The notes beneath the pieces are model-generated. The model had not been told where the DNA came from. It searched no databases and saw only the letters and a program-made list of their open reading frames with translations. A program made the translations under genes and the position numbers. This document shows, piece after piece, positions 1-10,164 of a stretch of DNA of 29,513 bases. Where the stretch lies: positions 50,001-79,513 of the forward strand of contig CAUYUJ010021176.1 in the NCBI GenBank assembly GCA_963575745.1, given 5' to 3'. The DNA comes from Prorocentrum cordatum (Eukaryota; Sar; Dinophyceae; Prorocentrales; Prorocentraceae). Positions within the stretch are counted from its first letter, which is position 1. Each line of letters begins with the position of its first letter.

Positions 1-10
1 GCTTGATGTA

Positions 11-1770
11 TTAGACTTTGCGAAGTACCATCGCTGCGTTGATCTTGACCAGGCACTGGCCGTGCTTCTTGAGTGGCACCCTCGATTTGCCTCCCACGTC
101 CTCTGAACAGAGGGTCATAAACAATGTCATGTAGAGTTGGCCCTCTGGTGGCCCGACAGCGTGTCCTTTGCCCTGTGCCCTGCCCTTCTCCGCGTAGAGT
201 ATGCGACTGGTCTTGAGGTATTTGACCACGTGTTCTGAATGGGCAAGAGGTACGTGCTGAACACCGCTGCCACCGACCCCGCCAGCTGCTGCGTGTCTGG
301 GGGAACTTGCATGATGAATACTATGAGGAGCTTGGTGAGCTTGGAGACGACTGTGGCCTTGTAGTTGACCGTCCACGCTGCGCCTGAGTGGCCAAGACAT
401 GCGCAGTATACGCAATTCTTGAATTGAGGGCGCGGCGTTCGTCATATCGATCGCGAAGCCTGGGCTGCGATGAGCATCCAATAGAGCTAAGCCGACCCGT
501 AAAACATGATGGAGAAGCCCTTCGAGACGTAGAACAGTCCGCGGCGCCTCCTTCATCTCCTCGCTGTAACCCAGGCCATGGTTTGGTGCCCGCCAAGCAC
601 CTGGAGAGTAGATGCATTTCTGCGTGCTGCCTTTTATTCCATCCCTCTGAAAACTGCGCCTCTACAACTCTCTTGCGCGCTGCGTCGTGAAGCGGCTTCT
701 GCTTCTGAAAAGGTCTCGTGGGTGTATCCAGCTTCTCCCCGACCGATGTCACGCTCGAATTCTGCGCCAGCGTGCTGCGTGCGTTGGTCCGCAGTTTTCT
801 TCGGGAGCTCGAGCTTCACTGCCGTGAGCTGATTGAAGGGACCAGGCTTTTTAGGTTCTCTCTCGAAGCCGGGCTTGGCGGCGGTCTCGAGCATGTCGAT
901 CAGAAGCTTCCTTCGGGCGCAGGAGGTGCCCTGCTCGCTGAGCTCGCGGATGGCATCTGCGTTGCTCTCCAGGGCGGTCGCGAGGGCTAAGATGAACGCG
1001 TTGCGAATACCCCCAGTCTGTAGAAACTCTGTGATTCTGTTCGCAATCCCATATCGCCTTAAGAATGCCTGAGATGAGGTTGGGCATGACGACGTCGGCC
1101 TCGGCGATGGGTGGCCCGTGGTCATGCGTACCGATGTCCTTGAGCGACAGTGGAGTAGCCCCTGCCTTCCACCAACTACCGCCTGTCTGAGGATTCAGCG
1201 ACAGCCCATGATGAACCGGGGGGGCAATATCCGCAATCGTCCAGCGCGCAATGGGTGGAGGCAGCTGCTCCACCTGCCCGCCCGAACAGTATCGGGTCTC
1301 CGAAGACTTCACGTACACCCGCTGCAATAAGTACGTCAGCTCCATACCGAAGAACTGCGAGGTCCGCGCGTATCGAAGGTGCACGGCACGTCGGTGAGGC
1401 AAGAGGCGCACTGTTGATCCCATTGGGCATCTCATTGACCGTGTAGACCCACTGGAGGGGCTTTGCCGCTAGCCCTAAGCGGGGCGGGGAGTGGGCCACG
1501 AAGAAAGCGATGTCCAACTCGCCCCGCAGGTAGCTGAGAGCACCAGCGCTTCCTTGTACCTGCTTGAGCAGGCTCTCAAGAACGACAACGGCAGGCGGAC
1601 CGAACCGCTGGCCCACCCAGCACACCGAACCTGCATGACACTTGAGAAGCGGTCCGCGGTCATAGCTCCTCGTGTAGACTTCTTGCTTGAGAGTATTGAG
1701 CTGGTCGTCTTGCGAGCTGACGTCGAGCAGTCGCCACCGCGTTGCTGGAGGCATCTCCACGTCCACGGCG
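11..1770 (-). pseudogene. Unrecognised protein-coding remnant 1, frameshifted
   Basis: I do not recognise this protein. Reading the minus strand from about 1770 down to the stop at 11-13, protein-like sequence with G/C-ending codons continues but moves between frames several times. One frame holds about 1770-1400 (includes LLKQVQGSAGALSYLRGELD), the next about 1400-1070 (FFGMELTYLLQRVYVKSSE), the next about 1060-640 (RYGIANRITEFLQTGGIRNA). Shorter pieces carry it to the C-terminus (GPPEGQLYMTLFMTLCSED, ending in VLRKV). The switches have no intron-sized gaps, so they look like 1-nt indels, either real decay or assembly errors. No catalytic motif, signal peptide or membrane segment is evident. 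A multi-copy dinoflagellate-specific or retroelement-derived protein is possible. The 5' end is not defined; a G+C-rich homopolymer region lies immediately upstream. Confidence 0.4.
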
Positions 1771-1828
1771 CTGTTGGCGAGGCTGAACACGAGGCAGCGA
1801 GGCAGCGCCAGCAGCGAGAAGCTATATA

Positions 1829-2112
1829 CCCCCCCCCCCCCGGAGGAACGGCGCGCCGATCCAGATCGTCGTGAAAGATATGGGGGCCAGCCAGGCTGGC
1901 ATGTCATGGAAGGCGCTCTCTGCGGGCGGAACTGCTCTGCGCGGGGCGCCTGCTTGGCCGCTGAAAAGGTGGCTCGAGCAGAAGCGGCGGCCGCGGAGGG
2001 GGAAAGGGGGAGGACGGGGGGGGGGGGGGGGGATCAGGGGGGGAGGAAGAGGAGAAAAAGAAAGAGGAGGAGGAGGAAGAGAAAGAGGAGGCAGAGAAAG
2101 AAGGGGGGATGA
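1829..2112. repeat. Poly-C run, poly-G run and purine-rich tract
   Basis: A run of 13 C at 1829-1841 and a run of 17 G at 2016-2032 lie within a strand-asymmetric block. From about 1990 to 2112 the plus strand is almost pure A/G (GGAGGA, AGAAAGAGGAGG type). The block separates the two minus-strand coding remnants. Open frames across it give only Gly/Arg/Glu or Pro/Ser/Phe strings and are not credible proteins. Polypurine tracts of this type can form triplex or quadruplex structures, but nothing here shows a function. Confidence 0.8.
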
Positions 2113-2489
2113 TTTTTTGCCGCTGCACCCTCTGCCCCAAGTCATGGGAGCCCCTGCTGCAGCTGGGATGGCCCGCGAGCTGCAGGAACCAACGAAGACT
2201 GGTGCATGTAGCCTGCAGGGCAGACGCTGCAGGCTGGGCAAACGAGAGCACCGCGCGGCGCGGAAGAAAATGGCAACGCTGGCGCTCGAGGGCCCATGCA
2301 CCCAGGCAAAGGCCCGAAAACAGGCGCGGCAGGGCGCCCAAAATGGCGACGCAACCGAGCACCCGCCATCCCAAGCTCGAGCTGCGATGAATGCCCTCCA
2401 AGCTCCTCCTCCTCCCCGTCTGTTCTTGCCTTCGCCGCCATCGTCAGCCCCTGGCTGCCCTTGCCGCCTGGGCCCCCGCCCCCCTCGCT

Positions 2490-4725
2490 TGGAGCGCCCT
2501 GCAGGCGTCAGAATGCGAGACTCTCTCGTAGATGCCCTCCTCGCTGTAAACCTCGAGCTGACGATGGCAAGCGCAGGCCCCGTAGACTGCAAAGACGTCG
2601 CCTCCACTTGCCTCCTGATCTGCGCATTGCGATTCTCAAGGGCCACAGTCGAAGTCTTGGAGGCCATGGCGACAAGGCTCAGCTCGCGAAGCGCCTACTC
2701 GCTTGTGAACCCACCAGGCTGGCCCTTGTAGCGCTCGATGAAATCGTCGCTGGACACGTTGCGGCTCGACCTGCGACGCGCCCGCAAACAGGCCTCAAAA
2801 CCGACGTCGCCCAAGAGCGAGAACATCTTGAAGGGGAAGTGCGAGCCAATCGCAGCTCCGAGCTGATCTGCGCAACGCCCCTGTCTGGATAGCTACTTGC
2901 ACAACATAGTCTGATTCTCTCGAGCGCCAGATGGTTCTCAGGAAGGCAGTCCACCTCCAGAGACTTTGAGATTTGGAGACGTCGGCAGAGCATTCCTGCT
3001 CCAACGTCTGCCTCGACACGCTCATCAACGGCCAGCTCCCCCCCCTTGCACCGCGGCGTTCCCGACTTTGGATAGGAGGGCGCTGTCCTGCTTCATCCCC
3101 AACTCCTCGCTCGCCATCCCTTGCCCCGCCTCCAAGAACCTCTTGATTGGACTCAGGACCGATCTGAAGAACAGAAGCTTGACCGATGGCTCCGCAATCA
3201 GCCACTTGCGGGCTTGGCCGCGGTAGGCCTTGTTCTGCTCGGCGATGGCATTGCGGGGTGACCGGGCTTCTTGGCTTGAGCTGCAGGCGCTGCCTCAAGG
3301 CCCTGGCCGCCCACGCCCTCCTGGGCCTGCTCCGCCTCGCCACCGCCCCCCCGGGGGTCGCCCTGCTGCTCGTCCATGAGCGCCAGCGGGGGCACAGGAA
3401 GTTCAACTGGCTGGCCGTCTGGAGTCTCGCCGCCATGCCCCACTTCGAAGAAGCTCATGTAGTTGCCCAGGAAGTGGTTGTGAATGTTCATCGGTAGGCC
3501 GATGTCGCGGCATGCGATGTCTACTGCAGCCCACCTGCTGCGCGGAAGCATATGCGGCACATGAGGGAAGAGAGCTGGCACGAACTCCTTGAGCAACAAA
3601 CGCAGAACATCTGCTCGCGACTCGTCGCGCCTTGCAACGAATGCGAATTGTCGTGGAAATCTCCAGTCGCCTGGCGCGCATCGCTCAAGGATCATCCCCC
3701 AGGCCATGCATTGTGGAGAGCTGTCCAATAATGTATCCATGACTACCCTCTTGAACGCAACTGTCTTGGCATTGAGCGCAACGCTGGGGGCGATCAACAA
3801 CTTATGTCCGACCGCCGAGCCGCTTTTCCGAAGTAAACTCATCTGACCAGCTGGCCTCAGAGAAAACGCAGTTGCAATCAGACCAGAGATGTCGCTCTCA
3901 TTCACGTCGCAAACCTTGGCGTGGAAACCAGCAGCTGCGCGTGCCCGACAAAGAAGGAGAAACAAGGACCGCCCATCAAGCTCGGAATGTAGATGGCGCT
4001 CTGCCTTCAGGTCAGCCCGTCGACGAACGTCTCTGTCACTTTCTGCGAGCTGCTCAACGCGAAGTCGGTGCTGTCGTGGCTGGCATACTCCACATAGACA
4101 ACGCGCTGCTCTATATGAAGCCGCTGCTGCACCAACCAGCAGCCCATCAGCGCGTGCCCATATGTCCCGTCCCACCTGGAGCGGGCACAGGAAAATAAGG
4201 GGCGCCCGTGGTGGACCGAACGCTTATGGGGCGAGGGTGAACTCTCAGAGAGCCACCGCGCCACGTTCGGTCGACAACGAAGCGCCCGCCTGTTTTCCCG
4301 ATTCCCTGGAAGACCAGAAGGACCCGCGCTGCCATGAGCACCTGGGCGAACCTCCCCAAGAACAATCGATGTGTCGGTGAACCGTCCAGTGAGAGAGTCG
4401 TTGCCCATAAAATATTCTGCAACAGACATGGACGATGCGTCGAGCTCTTCGTCGGACTTCGCGTTGGAAGCGCGCGCATTTGGCAATAGCATCCAGCTCG
4501 GCCCCCGGAGCCCCGACCATGGCGAGCTGAGGGGGCGCCCAGCTGAGAAGGAGCGACCGACGCGTTGTCCAGCTGAGCTCTCCAATCGTCGCCATTTAGT
4601 TGTCCAGCCTGAGAAAGCCCATCGTCGTCATCCAGCGCGTTCAGCGCCCCAGTCCAATCGTCATGCGACGGGACCTCGTCGATAATTCCATCGAGCGCCG
4701 GAGGCCAATAATCATTGCCCACCAT
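2490..4725 (-). pseudogene. Unrecognised protein-coding remnant 2, frameshifted, internal stop
   Basis: I do not recognise the family. Minus-strand reading starts plausibly at the ATG at 4723-4725, with an acidic N-terminus (Asp-rich, roughly residues 1-50). It then changes frame repeatedly through 4.5-4.0 kb (pieces include SSMSVAEYFMGNDSLTGRF and MGCWLVQQRLHIEQRVVYVE). The best block is one open frame from about 4100 to 3290, containing LLRKSGSAVGHKLLIAPSVA and PMNIHNHFLGNYMSFFEVGH, followed by a Gly/Glu/Gln-rich tail. After further shifts, another frame gives FPFKMFSLLGDVGFEACL and DDFIERYKGQPGGFTSE, then a TAG at 2695-2697. The same frame stays protein-like beyond the TAG (ALENRNAQIRRQVEATSLQS) to about 2490. 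C/G-ending codons support genuine coding ancestry. No domain could be assigned. It may belong to the same transcription unit as the remnant at 11-1770, but this is not shown. Confidence 0.42.
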
Positions 4726-5255
4726 GCAGGTGGCAAAGGAAAACTGTCATGGCTATGAAAAGGAAGCATCTGGGTATGGAGAGACATGGATGATGCTTAA
4801 AATAGACATGGAGCTCGGGGCTCTCTGGGAGAATCTCGCGCGTGGGGGGGGGGGGGGGGGGGCATCGCGTTGTGATGGCGTTCGGGCTGACACTGCCCCC
4901 TGTGTTCAGCGTTCGGGCTGCCCGTCTCGGGCTGCCCCTACCTCGCTGTCCAAAAACGGTACTTGCGTGACCCTGACTGTTCTTGCGTTCCCCCAAAGGG
5001 TGCTTGCAACTAGTTTGCACGATGCATGGCACTTGTGTCTGCAAGCCCACCTACGACCACGATTGCAACGTGCGACGGGGATCTCACTGCTTGGGTTAAG
5101 GGCGCAATGCCGCTGTCTGCGCAATTGAAGAGCGCAGGCCAGCAAAAAGACATTGCCAACGTGCGCGTTCGTTCTCTCGCCCCCCCGGTCTTCCTCCTCG
5201 CGCAACCCGCGGCTTCTCTCGACGCGCGCGCGCCCTCCGCGGATGGAAGACGAAC
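4726..5255. other. No gene seen; contains a 19-G run
   Basis: This gap upstream of remnant 2 contains a 19-base G run (4844-4862) and otherwise mixed sequence. Short open frames on both strands are not protein-like and overlap each other. If remnant 2 is a real gene, its promoter would lie here, but I see no recognisable element. Dinoflagellates commonly lack a canonical TATA box. Confidence 0.5.
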
Positions 5256-5385
5256 CGGGAAAACGGGAGGCGCGAACCCAGGAAACGGCAGGCACGAACC
5301 AGGGAAAGCGGGGAGCACGAACCCAGCAAACGCGACCGACGACCCGGTGAAACCATGAAGGCGCGACCCGGGGAAGCCGTCGCGC
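5256..5385. repeat. 22-24-bp degenerate minisatellite, about 6 units
   Basis: Units of the form GAACCSRGGAAACGGVRGGCRC follow head to tail. Successive starts read GAACCGGGAAAACGGGAGG, GAACCCAGGAAACGGCAGG, GAACCAGGGAAAGCGGGGAG, GAACCCAGCAAACGCGAC, GACCCGGTGAAACC and GACCCGGGGAAGCC. The reverse complement (GGGTTCGTGCC...GTTTCC) matches the repeat at about 14035-14155, so the family is dispersed in both orientations. The array ends in a long polypyrimidine tract. Confidence 0.7.
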
Positions 5386-5395
5386 GAGGAGGCGC

Positions 5396-5535
5396 GCGCT
5401 CCTCCGCCCCCTCCTCCTCCTCCTCCTCCTCCTCCTCCTTCCCCTGCCCTTCCCCCTCCTCCGCCCCTCGCCCCCCCCCTGCCCCCCCCCTCCTCCTTCT
5501 CTTCGCCCCCCCCCCCCCCCCCGCCTGTCCTGGAA
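5396..5535. repeat. Polypyrimidine tract (CTCCTCC / C runs)
   Basis: About 140 bp of almost pure C/T on the plus strand: CTCCTCCTCC microsatellite, then C-rich segments with a 17-C run at 5506-5522. A second tract of similar composition and local order (TTCCCCTxCC, CCCCTTGCCCC, CTCCTTCTC) lies at about 6765-6895. This suggests that the tract belongs to the longer duplicated block described for 5557-6640. Confidence 0.75.
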
Positions 5536-5556
5536 TGGCGCGGCGACGACGGCTGC

Positions 5557-6700
5557 CGCGGCGGCGCCCTCGGGGCCCCCCCGCGCGAAACTCCGAGAAA
5601 GCCCAGTCGCGTACGCGCGCTCCCTCCCCAGGATGTCCTGGGCGTCGCTTTCGCGAGGCGGCCCCTCGAGCATCGGGGAATTCTCGCGCGACCCGACGAG
5701 GGCGACCGCGACGTCGACGACGACGACGCGAACGACGACGACGAAGACGACGACGCCAACGACGACGTTTCCACTCCAGAACCCTCAGAATGTTCTGGAC
5801 ATCGCGTCCCCGAGGCCCCTCCCCGAACAACTCGGGGGATTCTCTGGCCGCCCAACTTCGATGACGATGGCGACGACGACGAGGGCGACGGCGACGACGC
5901 CGACCGCGTCGTCGACGTGGCGACGAAGGCAACGACAACGACGGCAACGACGACGACGACCACGAGGATGCTTCGCACACGCCCCGCCCCCCGAGGTCCT
6001 GGGCATTGCGCGCCTGCCGACGCCCCCCGGACAGATCGGGATATCGTCGCGCGCCCCGACGACGGCGACTACCGCGCTGGACATCGCGCCCCCGAGGCCC
6101 CTCCCCGAACAACTCGGGGAATTCTCTGGCCGCCCAACTTCGACGACGATGGCGACGACGACGAGGGCGACGACGACGACGCCGACCGCGTCGTCGACGA
6201 GGCGACGAAGGCAACGACAACGACGACAACGACAAACAACCACGAGGATGTTTCACGCACACCCCGCCCCCCGAGGCCCAGGGCATTGCGCGCCTGCCGA
6301 CGCCCCCCGGACAGATCAGGACATCCTCGCGCAACCCGACAACGGCGACTACCGCGACGACGGCGACGACGACTACCGCGGCGGCGCCCTCGGCCCCCCC
6401 CCGCGCGAAACCCGAGAAAAGCCTAGTCGCATGCGCATGCCCCCTCCCCAAATGGCCGGGGCATCGCTTTCGCGAGAGGGCCCCTCGAGCATCGGGGAAT
6501 TCTAACGCGACCCGACGCGGGCGACCGCGACGTCGACGACGACGATGTTTCCACTCCAGAATCCCCAGAATGTTCTGGACATCGCGTCCCCGAGGCCCCT
6601 CCCGAACAACTCGGGCAATTCTCGCGCCCCCCGACGACGACGACGCCGCCCGCGACGTCGACAAATGCGACGTCGACGACGACGACGACGAGCGCTAAGC
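5557..6700. repeat. Segmental repeats with embedded CGA/GAC microsatellite
   Basis: Two scales of repetition are visible. (1) A block at about 5557-5835 recurs at about 6376-6635, offset about 820 bp: both run GCGGCGGCGCCCTCGG, then GCGCGAAA...CGAGAAA, CTTTCGCGAG, CCCCTCGAGCATCGGGGAAT, then TTTCCACTCCAGAA and GTTCTGGACATCGCGTCC. (2) A unit of about 287 bp starts near 5791 and again near 6078 (GGCCCCTCCCCGAACAACTC, then TTCTCTGGCCGCCCAACTTC, then GACGACGA repeats). A CCCCGCCCCCCGAGG...CGGACAGATC segment likewise occurs near 5978 and 6267. CGA/GAC trinucleotides fill the spaces. Long open frames cross the region on both strands only because the trinucleotide repeats lack stops. No gene is supported. 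Confidence 0.8.
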
Positions 6701-6759
6701 TGGCGAGCGCGCGCGCGCCCGTGCCAAAAATCATCCCGCCCAGCCATTCACGGGCATCC

Positions 6760-6896
6760 CATTCCCCCGCCCCCTCCGCCTCCTCCTCCGCCCCCTCCTC
6801 TTCTTTCCCCTCCCTTTCCCCCTTCCCCCTCCTCCTCCGCCCCGTCGCCCCCCCCTTGCCCCCCCCCTCCTTCTCCTTGTCCCCCCCCCTCCAAGA
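6760..6896. repeat. Second polypyrimidine tract
   Basis: Almost uninterrupted C/T on the plus strand for about 135 bp, with CTCCTCC and C7-C8 runs. It resembles the tract at 5396-5535 in composition and sub-order. Translations are Pro/Ser strings and are not credible genes. Confidence 0.75.
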
Positions 6897-7691
6897 ATGA
6901 CGCGGGCGCCCCCCGCGGTCCCAATTTCGCGGGGCCCGGGCGCGGTCTGGAACCCCGCCCGATCGATAAGCACACCCTCCCGGACATGGGGCCGGGCCGC
7001 CGACCCCCGCGCCCGCGAGGATCACACAGAGAATCAATTCGCCTGACGAAGGGCCCAACCACATGCGGTTGCGAATGCCGCAATTGTGGAATCCCATCTT
7101 CGCCCGCGCTCCCTGTGGGGCCACGAGCCGCGCGAGGGGCGCGCCGAAATTCGTGGCGGGGTACGCAACGCGAACAAAGACGGTCGGTCTGAGTGCGAGA
7201 GGCTGAGAACGGGTGGGCCTGAGCGCGAGTGAGTGTGATTATGAGTGAGTCTGCGTGCGAATCACTATGCGCACATATCTCGACGCCCACGTCGGCGCGC
7301 TCCTCGCGAGGATCGCGCCCGCTTCCTTCCCTTTCTTCTTCTGCCACTTTGCCCGCGCGCGCCGATGTCCACGGCTGCGGGCGCGGCGCCGCGCGGAGCC
7401 CCCGCGACGCGCGCTGGTCGCCCCGAAGGGATCCCGGCGACGCGCGCGGGTCGCCCGCTGCGCGCAGCAGGGAGAGCGAGCAGGCTGGCTGATAGCGGGC
7501 AAGGCTGTGGCCGCTGGGCAGAGTGACGACGAGGGCGAGCGAGGCTTTGGGCAGAGCGCAGCGCGAAATTCCCGGGACGCGCGCTGGTCGCCCCGAGAGG
7601 GCCCCAGCGACGCGCGCGGGTTGTCCGCGGCGCGAAGCCAAACAGTCAGACCGTCGAGAAACGGCGAGGCTCAGACGCGTCGCTGTTCAAG
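6897..7691. other. No gene seen; short GC-rich direct repeats
   Basis: GC-rich sequence with GAGTGTGA/GAGTCTGCG-type simple motifs around 7200-7265. The module GACGCGCGCTGGTCGCCCCG, followed by GACGCGCGCGGGT, occurs at about 7407-7453 and again at about 7576-7621, offset about 169 bp. Long overlapping open frames on both strands are Arg/Ala/Pro-rich and mutually exclusive. I see no supported gene. The 3' end of the helicase remnant (stop at 7692-7694) lies just to the right. Confidence 0.5.
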
Positions 7692-8773
7692 TCAAGCCTC
7701 GCGGATGAACTCGGCGAAGCCCAGCTCCCTGGCGGGGGCCGTCGCCTCCCTCCTGCGCCGCTTCGTGCGCGTAGCAAACTGCTCCAGCTGCTTCCGCAAT
7801 CCCTCCGGCGGCCCTGCCAGGAAGAACTCGATGCGCGGCGCCCGCATGAGCGGGAGGTCCTCGTGGCGCGCGGCGCGCGATAACAGCGCGTAGAGCTCCA
7901 GCCACCAGTCGTCGTCCTCCTTCTTGCCGTTCCCAACCTCATGGCGGCCGCAGTCCAGGATCGCGCCTGGGCGACGTCGGCCGAGGGGGCAGCGCGCCGG
8001 ACAGCCGACGGCCCAGGGCGAGTCCACGAGACCGAGAGAAGGTCCAGCTGCGGACCGCTCGCGCCCAGCAGCTCTGGCCGTAAACTGCCCCAGAGCGCCG
8101 TTCCCTCGCCCCGTCGCCTTCGCGCATGGTGCGCCCCTGGCGCGCCGCCGTGGTGATGGCCCTGCCGTGCGAGAAAGGGAAGCCCGTTCGTGTGACCTTG
8201 GAGGTGCGGAACGTGAACGGCTCCGACGTGCGAGGCTCGATGAACGCCAGCGGGCCCGTGAGGTCCCCCGCGAGGCTCTCGTCGTGGCGCTCGAGGTCGT
8301 GCACGAAGGGCGCGCTCGAGTACTTCTCCATGTGCACCCAGAACCCCCGCGGCAAGTGCTTCAGATAGATCCTCTCCTCCCCGTCTCTCTCGGCCTTGTC
8401 GACGTCGCCCCGATCTCGAGGGTCCACGACGATGTCCACGATCTGCCCCATCGGCATCCTTGACGAGGCCGCTCTTAAGGTCCAGCGCCTCCAGGAGCCG
8501 GATCCGCATGCCCACGTGCGCCGGGAACAGTCCGTGCATGCCACCGGTGCTCTTCGGGTTGGCACAGTTCATCATCTTGGCGGCGTCCTTCCTGCTCATC
8601 GTCGGGGCGCACTTTGGTACCCAAGCGTCCTGCGCTGTGACGTACTTCTTGAAGTGGAAGTCGTGCTTGAGAAACGCCTTCGCTGCTGTAGTCGCCGCGT
8701 CGTGCTCCTGAAGACTGCGGAGCGCACCGTATTCGGCCCATATTCTTCTCGGCACAGCAACAAGCCAGTGCAC
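7692..8773 (-). pseudogene. PIF1-like DNA helicase, C-terminal part
   Basis: This reads as the C-terminal third of a PIF1/RRM3-type superfamily 1B helicase. Order on the minus strand: a leader from about 8773; VGMRIRLLEALDL (from about 8515) and GLVKDADG (to about 8447); a central part with IYLKHLPRGFWVHMEKYS and GPLAFIEPRTSEPFTF; ARQGRTMREG (to 8118); then LYALLSRAARHEDL (from 7895), which matches helicase motif VI (Y-x-x-LSRA). A tail FFLAGPPEGLRKQLEQF leads to TGA at 7692-7694. The Walker A/B (NTPase) motifs lie upstream in the family and are absent here, so this is a fragment or later exons. Two discontinuities are present: one extra G in a four-base G run (plus 8446-8449) and a clean 151-bp interruption that behaves as an intron. 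Expansion of PIF1-like genes is common in dinoflagellates. The family call is confident. Whether it is expressed is unknown; if the G is an assembly error the locus could be intact. Confidence 0.82.
7967..8117 (-). other. Probable GC-AG intron in the helicase
   Basis: Between ...TMREG (one frame) and GAILDCGRHEV (another frame) lies 151 bp. The minus strand reads ...CGCGAAG|GCGACGGGG ... CGTCGCCCAG|GCGCGATCC. Removing GC...AG restores one continuous protein across the conserved QGRT...DCGR region (E-G-A-I). The intron is phase 1 and 151 nt long, which exactly explains the frame change. Both junctions carry the pentamer AGGCG, the kind of terminal duplication reported for dinoflagellate introns and introner elements. 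A GC donor is normal in dinoflagellates. Because of the repeat, the exact cut could shift by a few bases. Confidence 0.75.
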
Positions 8774-8980
8774 AGTCGTAGTGCTGATGCCTCTGTGACT
8801 TCGGAACAGTTCATTGTGCAGGCGGCGCGCTGGCGCTGGAGCCCCGGGTCTCTCTCTCTCGCTCCCCCTTTTGTCCTCTTGCCTCTACCTGGGGCGTCTT
8901 CGTCACCACAGCTGGATTCTGACCGGGGCGTGGAAAACTGGTCGCTGGATCGATCTGGGAATCAGCCCGCCCTCATCCTC
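8774..8980. other. No separate gene seen, upstream of helicase remnant
   Basis: About 200 bp of ordinary-looking sequence lies between the helicase-like frame and the microsatellite block. Minus-strand open frames run a little further upstream (to about 8814) but in a frame that loses the helicase similarity. The upstream helicase exons, if they exist, are not visible here. Confidence 0.4.
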
Positions 8981-8984
8981 CGCA

Positions 8985-9184
8985 TCCCCGTCCGCCCCCC
9001 TCGTGGCCCCACCCCTCCTCCTCCGCATCCCCGTCCTCCTCCTCCTCATCGTTGTCCTGCCTCCTCACCCCTCTCGTCCCCATCCTGACTCTCGTCCTCC
9101 TCATCCTCGTGATGCTCGTGGTCATAATCCCCGTCCTCCTCGTCCTCCTCCTCCTCCTCCTCCTCCTCCTCCTCCTCCTCCTCC

Positions 9185-9280
<96 letters not shown>

Positions 9281-9500
9281 GCATCATCAGCATCATCAGC
9301 ATCATCATCAGTAGTCATCCTCATTATGGGCGTCGTCCTCGTCGTTGTCCTGCCATGTCCTCCTCCTCCTGCTGTTCCTCCCCCTCCTCGTCCCCCATCC
9401 TGCTCTCGTCCTCCTCGTCTTCCTCCTCCTCCTCCTCCTCCTCGCCTCCGCCTCCCCCTCCTCCTCCTCCTTATCCTCGTCCTCCTCTGGTTGGGGATGG
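8985..9500. repeat. Compound TCC / ATCGTC / ATC microsatellite
   Basis: Imperfect TCC repeats (about 8985-9140), then pure CTC repeats (about 9135-9186), then ATCGTC hexamers (about 9187-9235), ATC repeats (9235-9280) and ATCAGC/ATC nonamers to about 9311. Imperfect TCC repeats continue to about 9490. Each frame yields Ser, Leu/Ile, Asp/Glu, His or Met homopolymers, so long open frames here are artefacts. The stepwise change in unit (CTC to ATCGTC to ATC) suggests successive expansion of point variants. Confidence 0.9.
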
Positions 9501-9754
9501 AGGCGAGAGTGGAGATATGGGCTCTAATACAGCCCACCTCCGCCCCTGGATCCTCTTGACCCCATCTTCGTTATTGATTTCGAGCCGTGGGTTCGTTTCC
9601 GTCGGCCCCAGGGCCCGACATGGGCCCGGCGTTCAGACTTGAACGAATCGCCAGCGCGTCCACACAACGCGAACCTGCCACAGGCCTCCCAAAGGGGGCC
9701 AGGGTCGAAGGGTCGCGCCGCATCGCGGACGCATCGTCGACGCACCTAGCGAAT

Positions 9755-10065
9755 CGTCGTCGTCGTCGTCGTCGTCGTCTTCGTCGTCGTCGTCGTCGTC
9801 GTCGTCGTCCTCGTCCTCCTCGTCGTCGTCGTCGTCGTACTCGTCGTCGAACTCGTCATCGTACTCGTCGTCGTAATCGTCGTCGTCATCGTCGTCGTCG
9901 TACTCGTCGTCGCACTCGTCGTCGTACTCGTCGTCGTTTTCACCGTCGTAGCCGTCGTCATACTCGTCGTCGCACTCGTCGTCATGCTCGTCGTCGTTTT
10001 CGTCGTCGTACTCGTCATCATAATCGTCGTCGAACTCCTCGGCGTACTCGTCGTCATACTCGTAG
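9755..10065. repeat. TCG/CGA trinucleotide microsatellite with 15-bp sub-units
   Basis: TCG repeats are interrupted every 12-15 bases by TAC, AAC, CAC, TTT or CAT triplets, for example TCGTCGTACTCGTCGTC. On the minus strand this reads as CGA/ACG-type repeats. An inverse-complement counterpart lies at about 11870-12100, on the other side of the LINE tail. Open frames through it (Arg/Thr, or Ser/Asp) are not credible proteins. Confidence 0.88.
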
Positions 10066-10164
10066 GAAGGCGATCAGCGCGTCCACGGCCGCGAGCATGA
10101 CGGCGACGGCGGCGCCGACGGCGGCAGCGACGGCGGCATCGGCGGCAGCGACAGCGGCCACGGC

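Noticed and set aside
1871-2731. 286-codon plus-strand open frame
   Set aside because: It crosses the poly-G and purine tracts (Gly/Arg/Glu strings) and is antisense to the C-terminal part of coding remnant 2.
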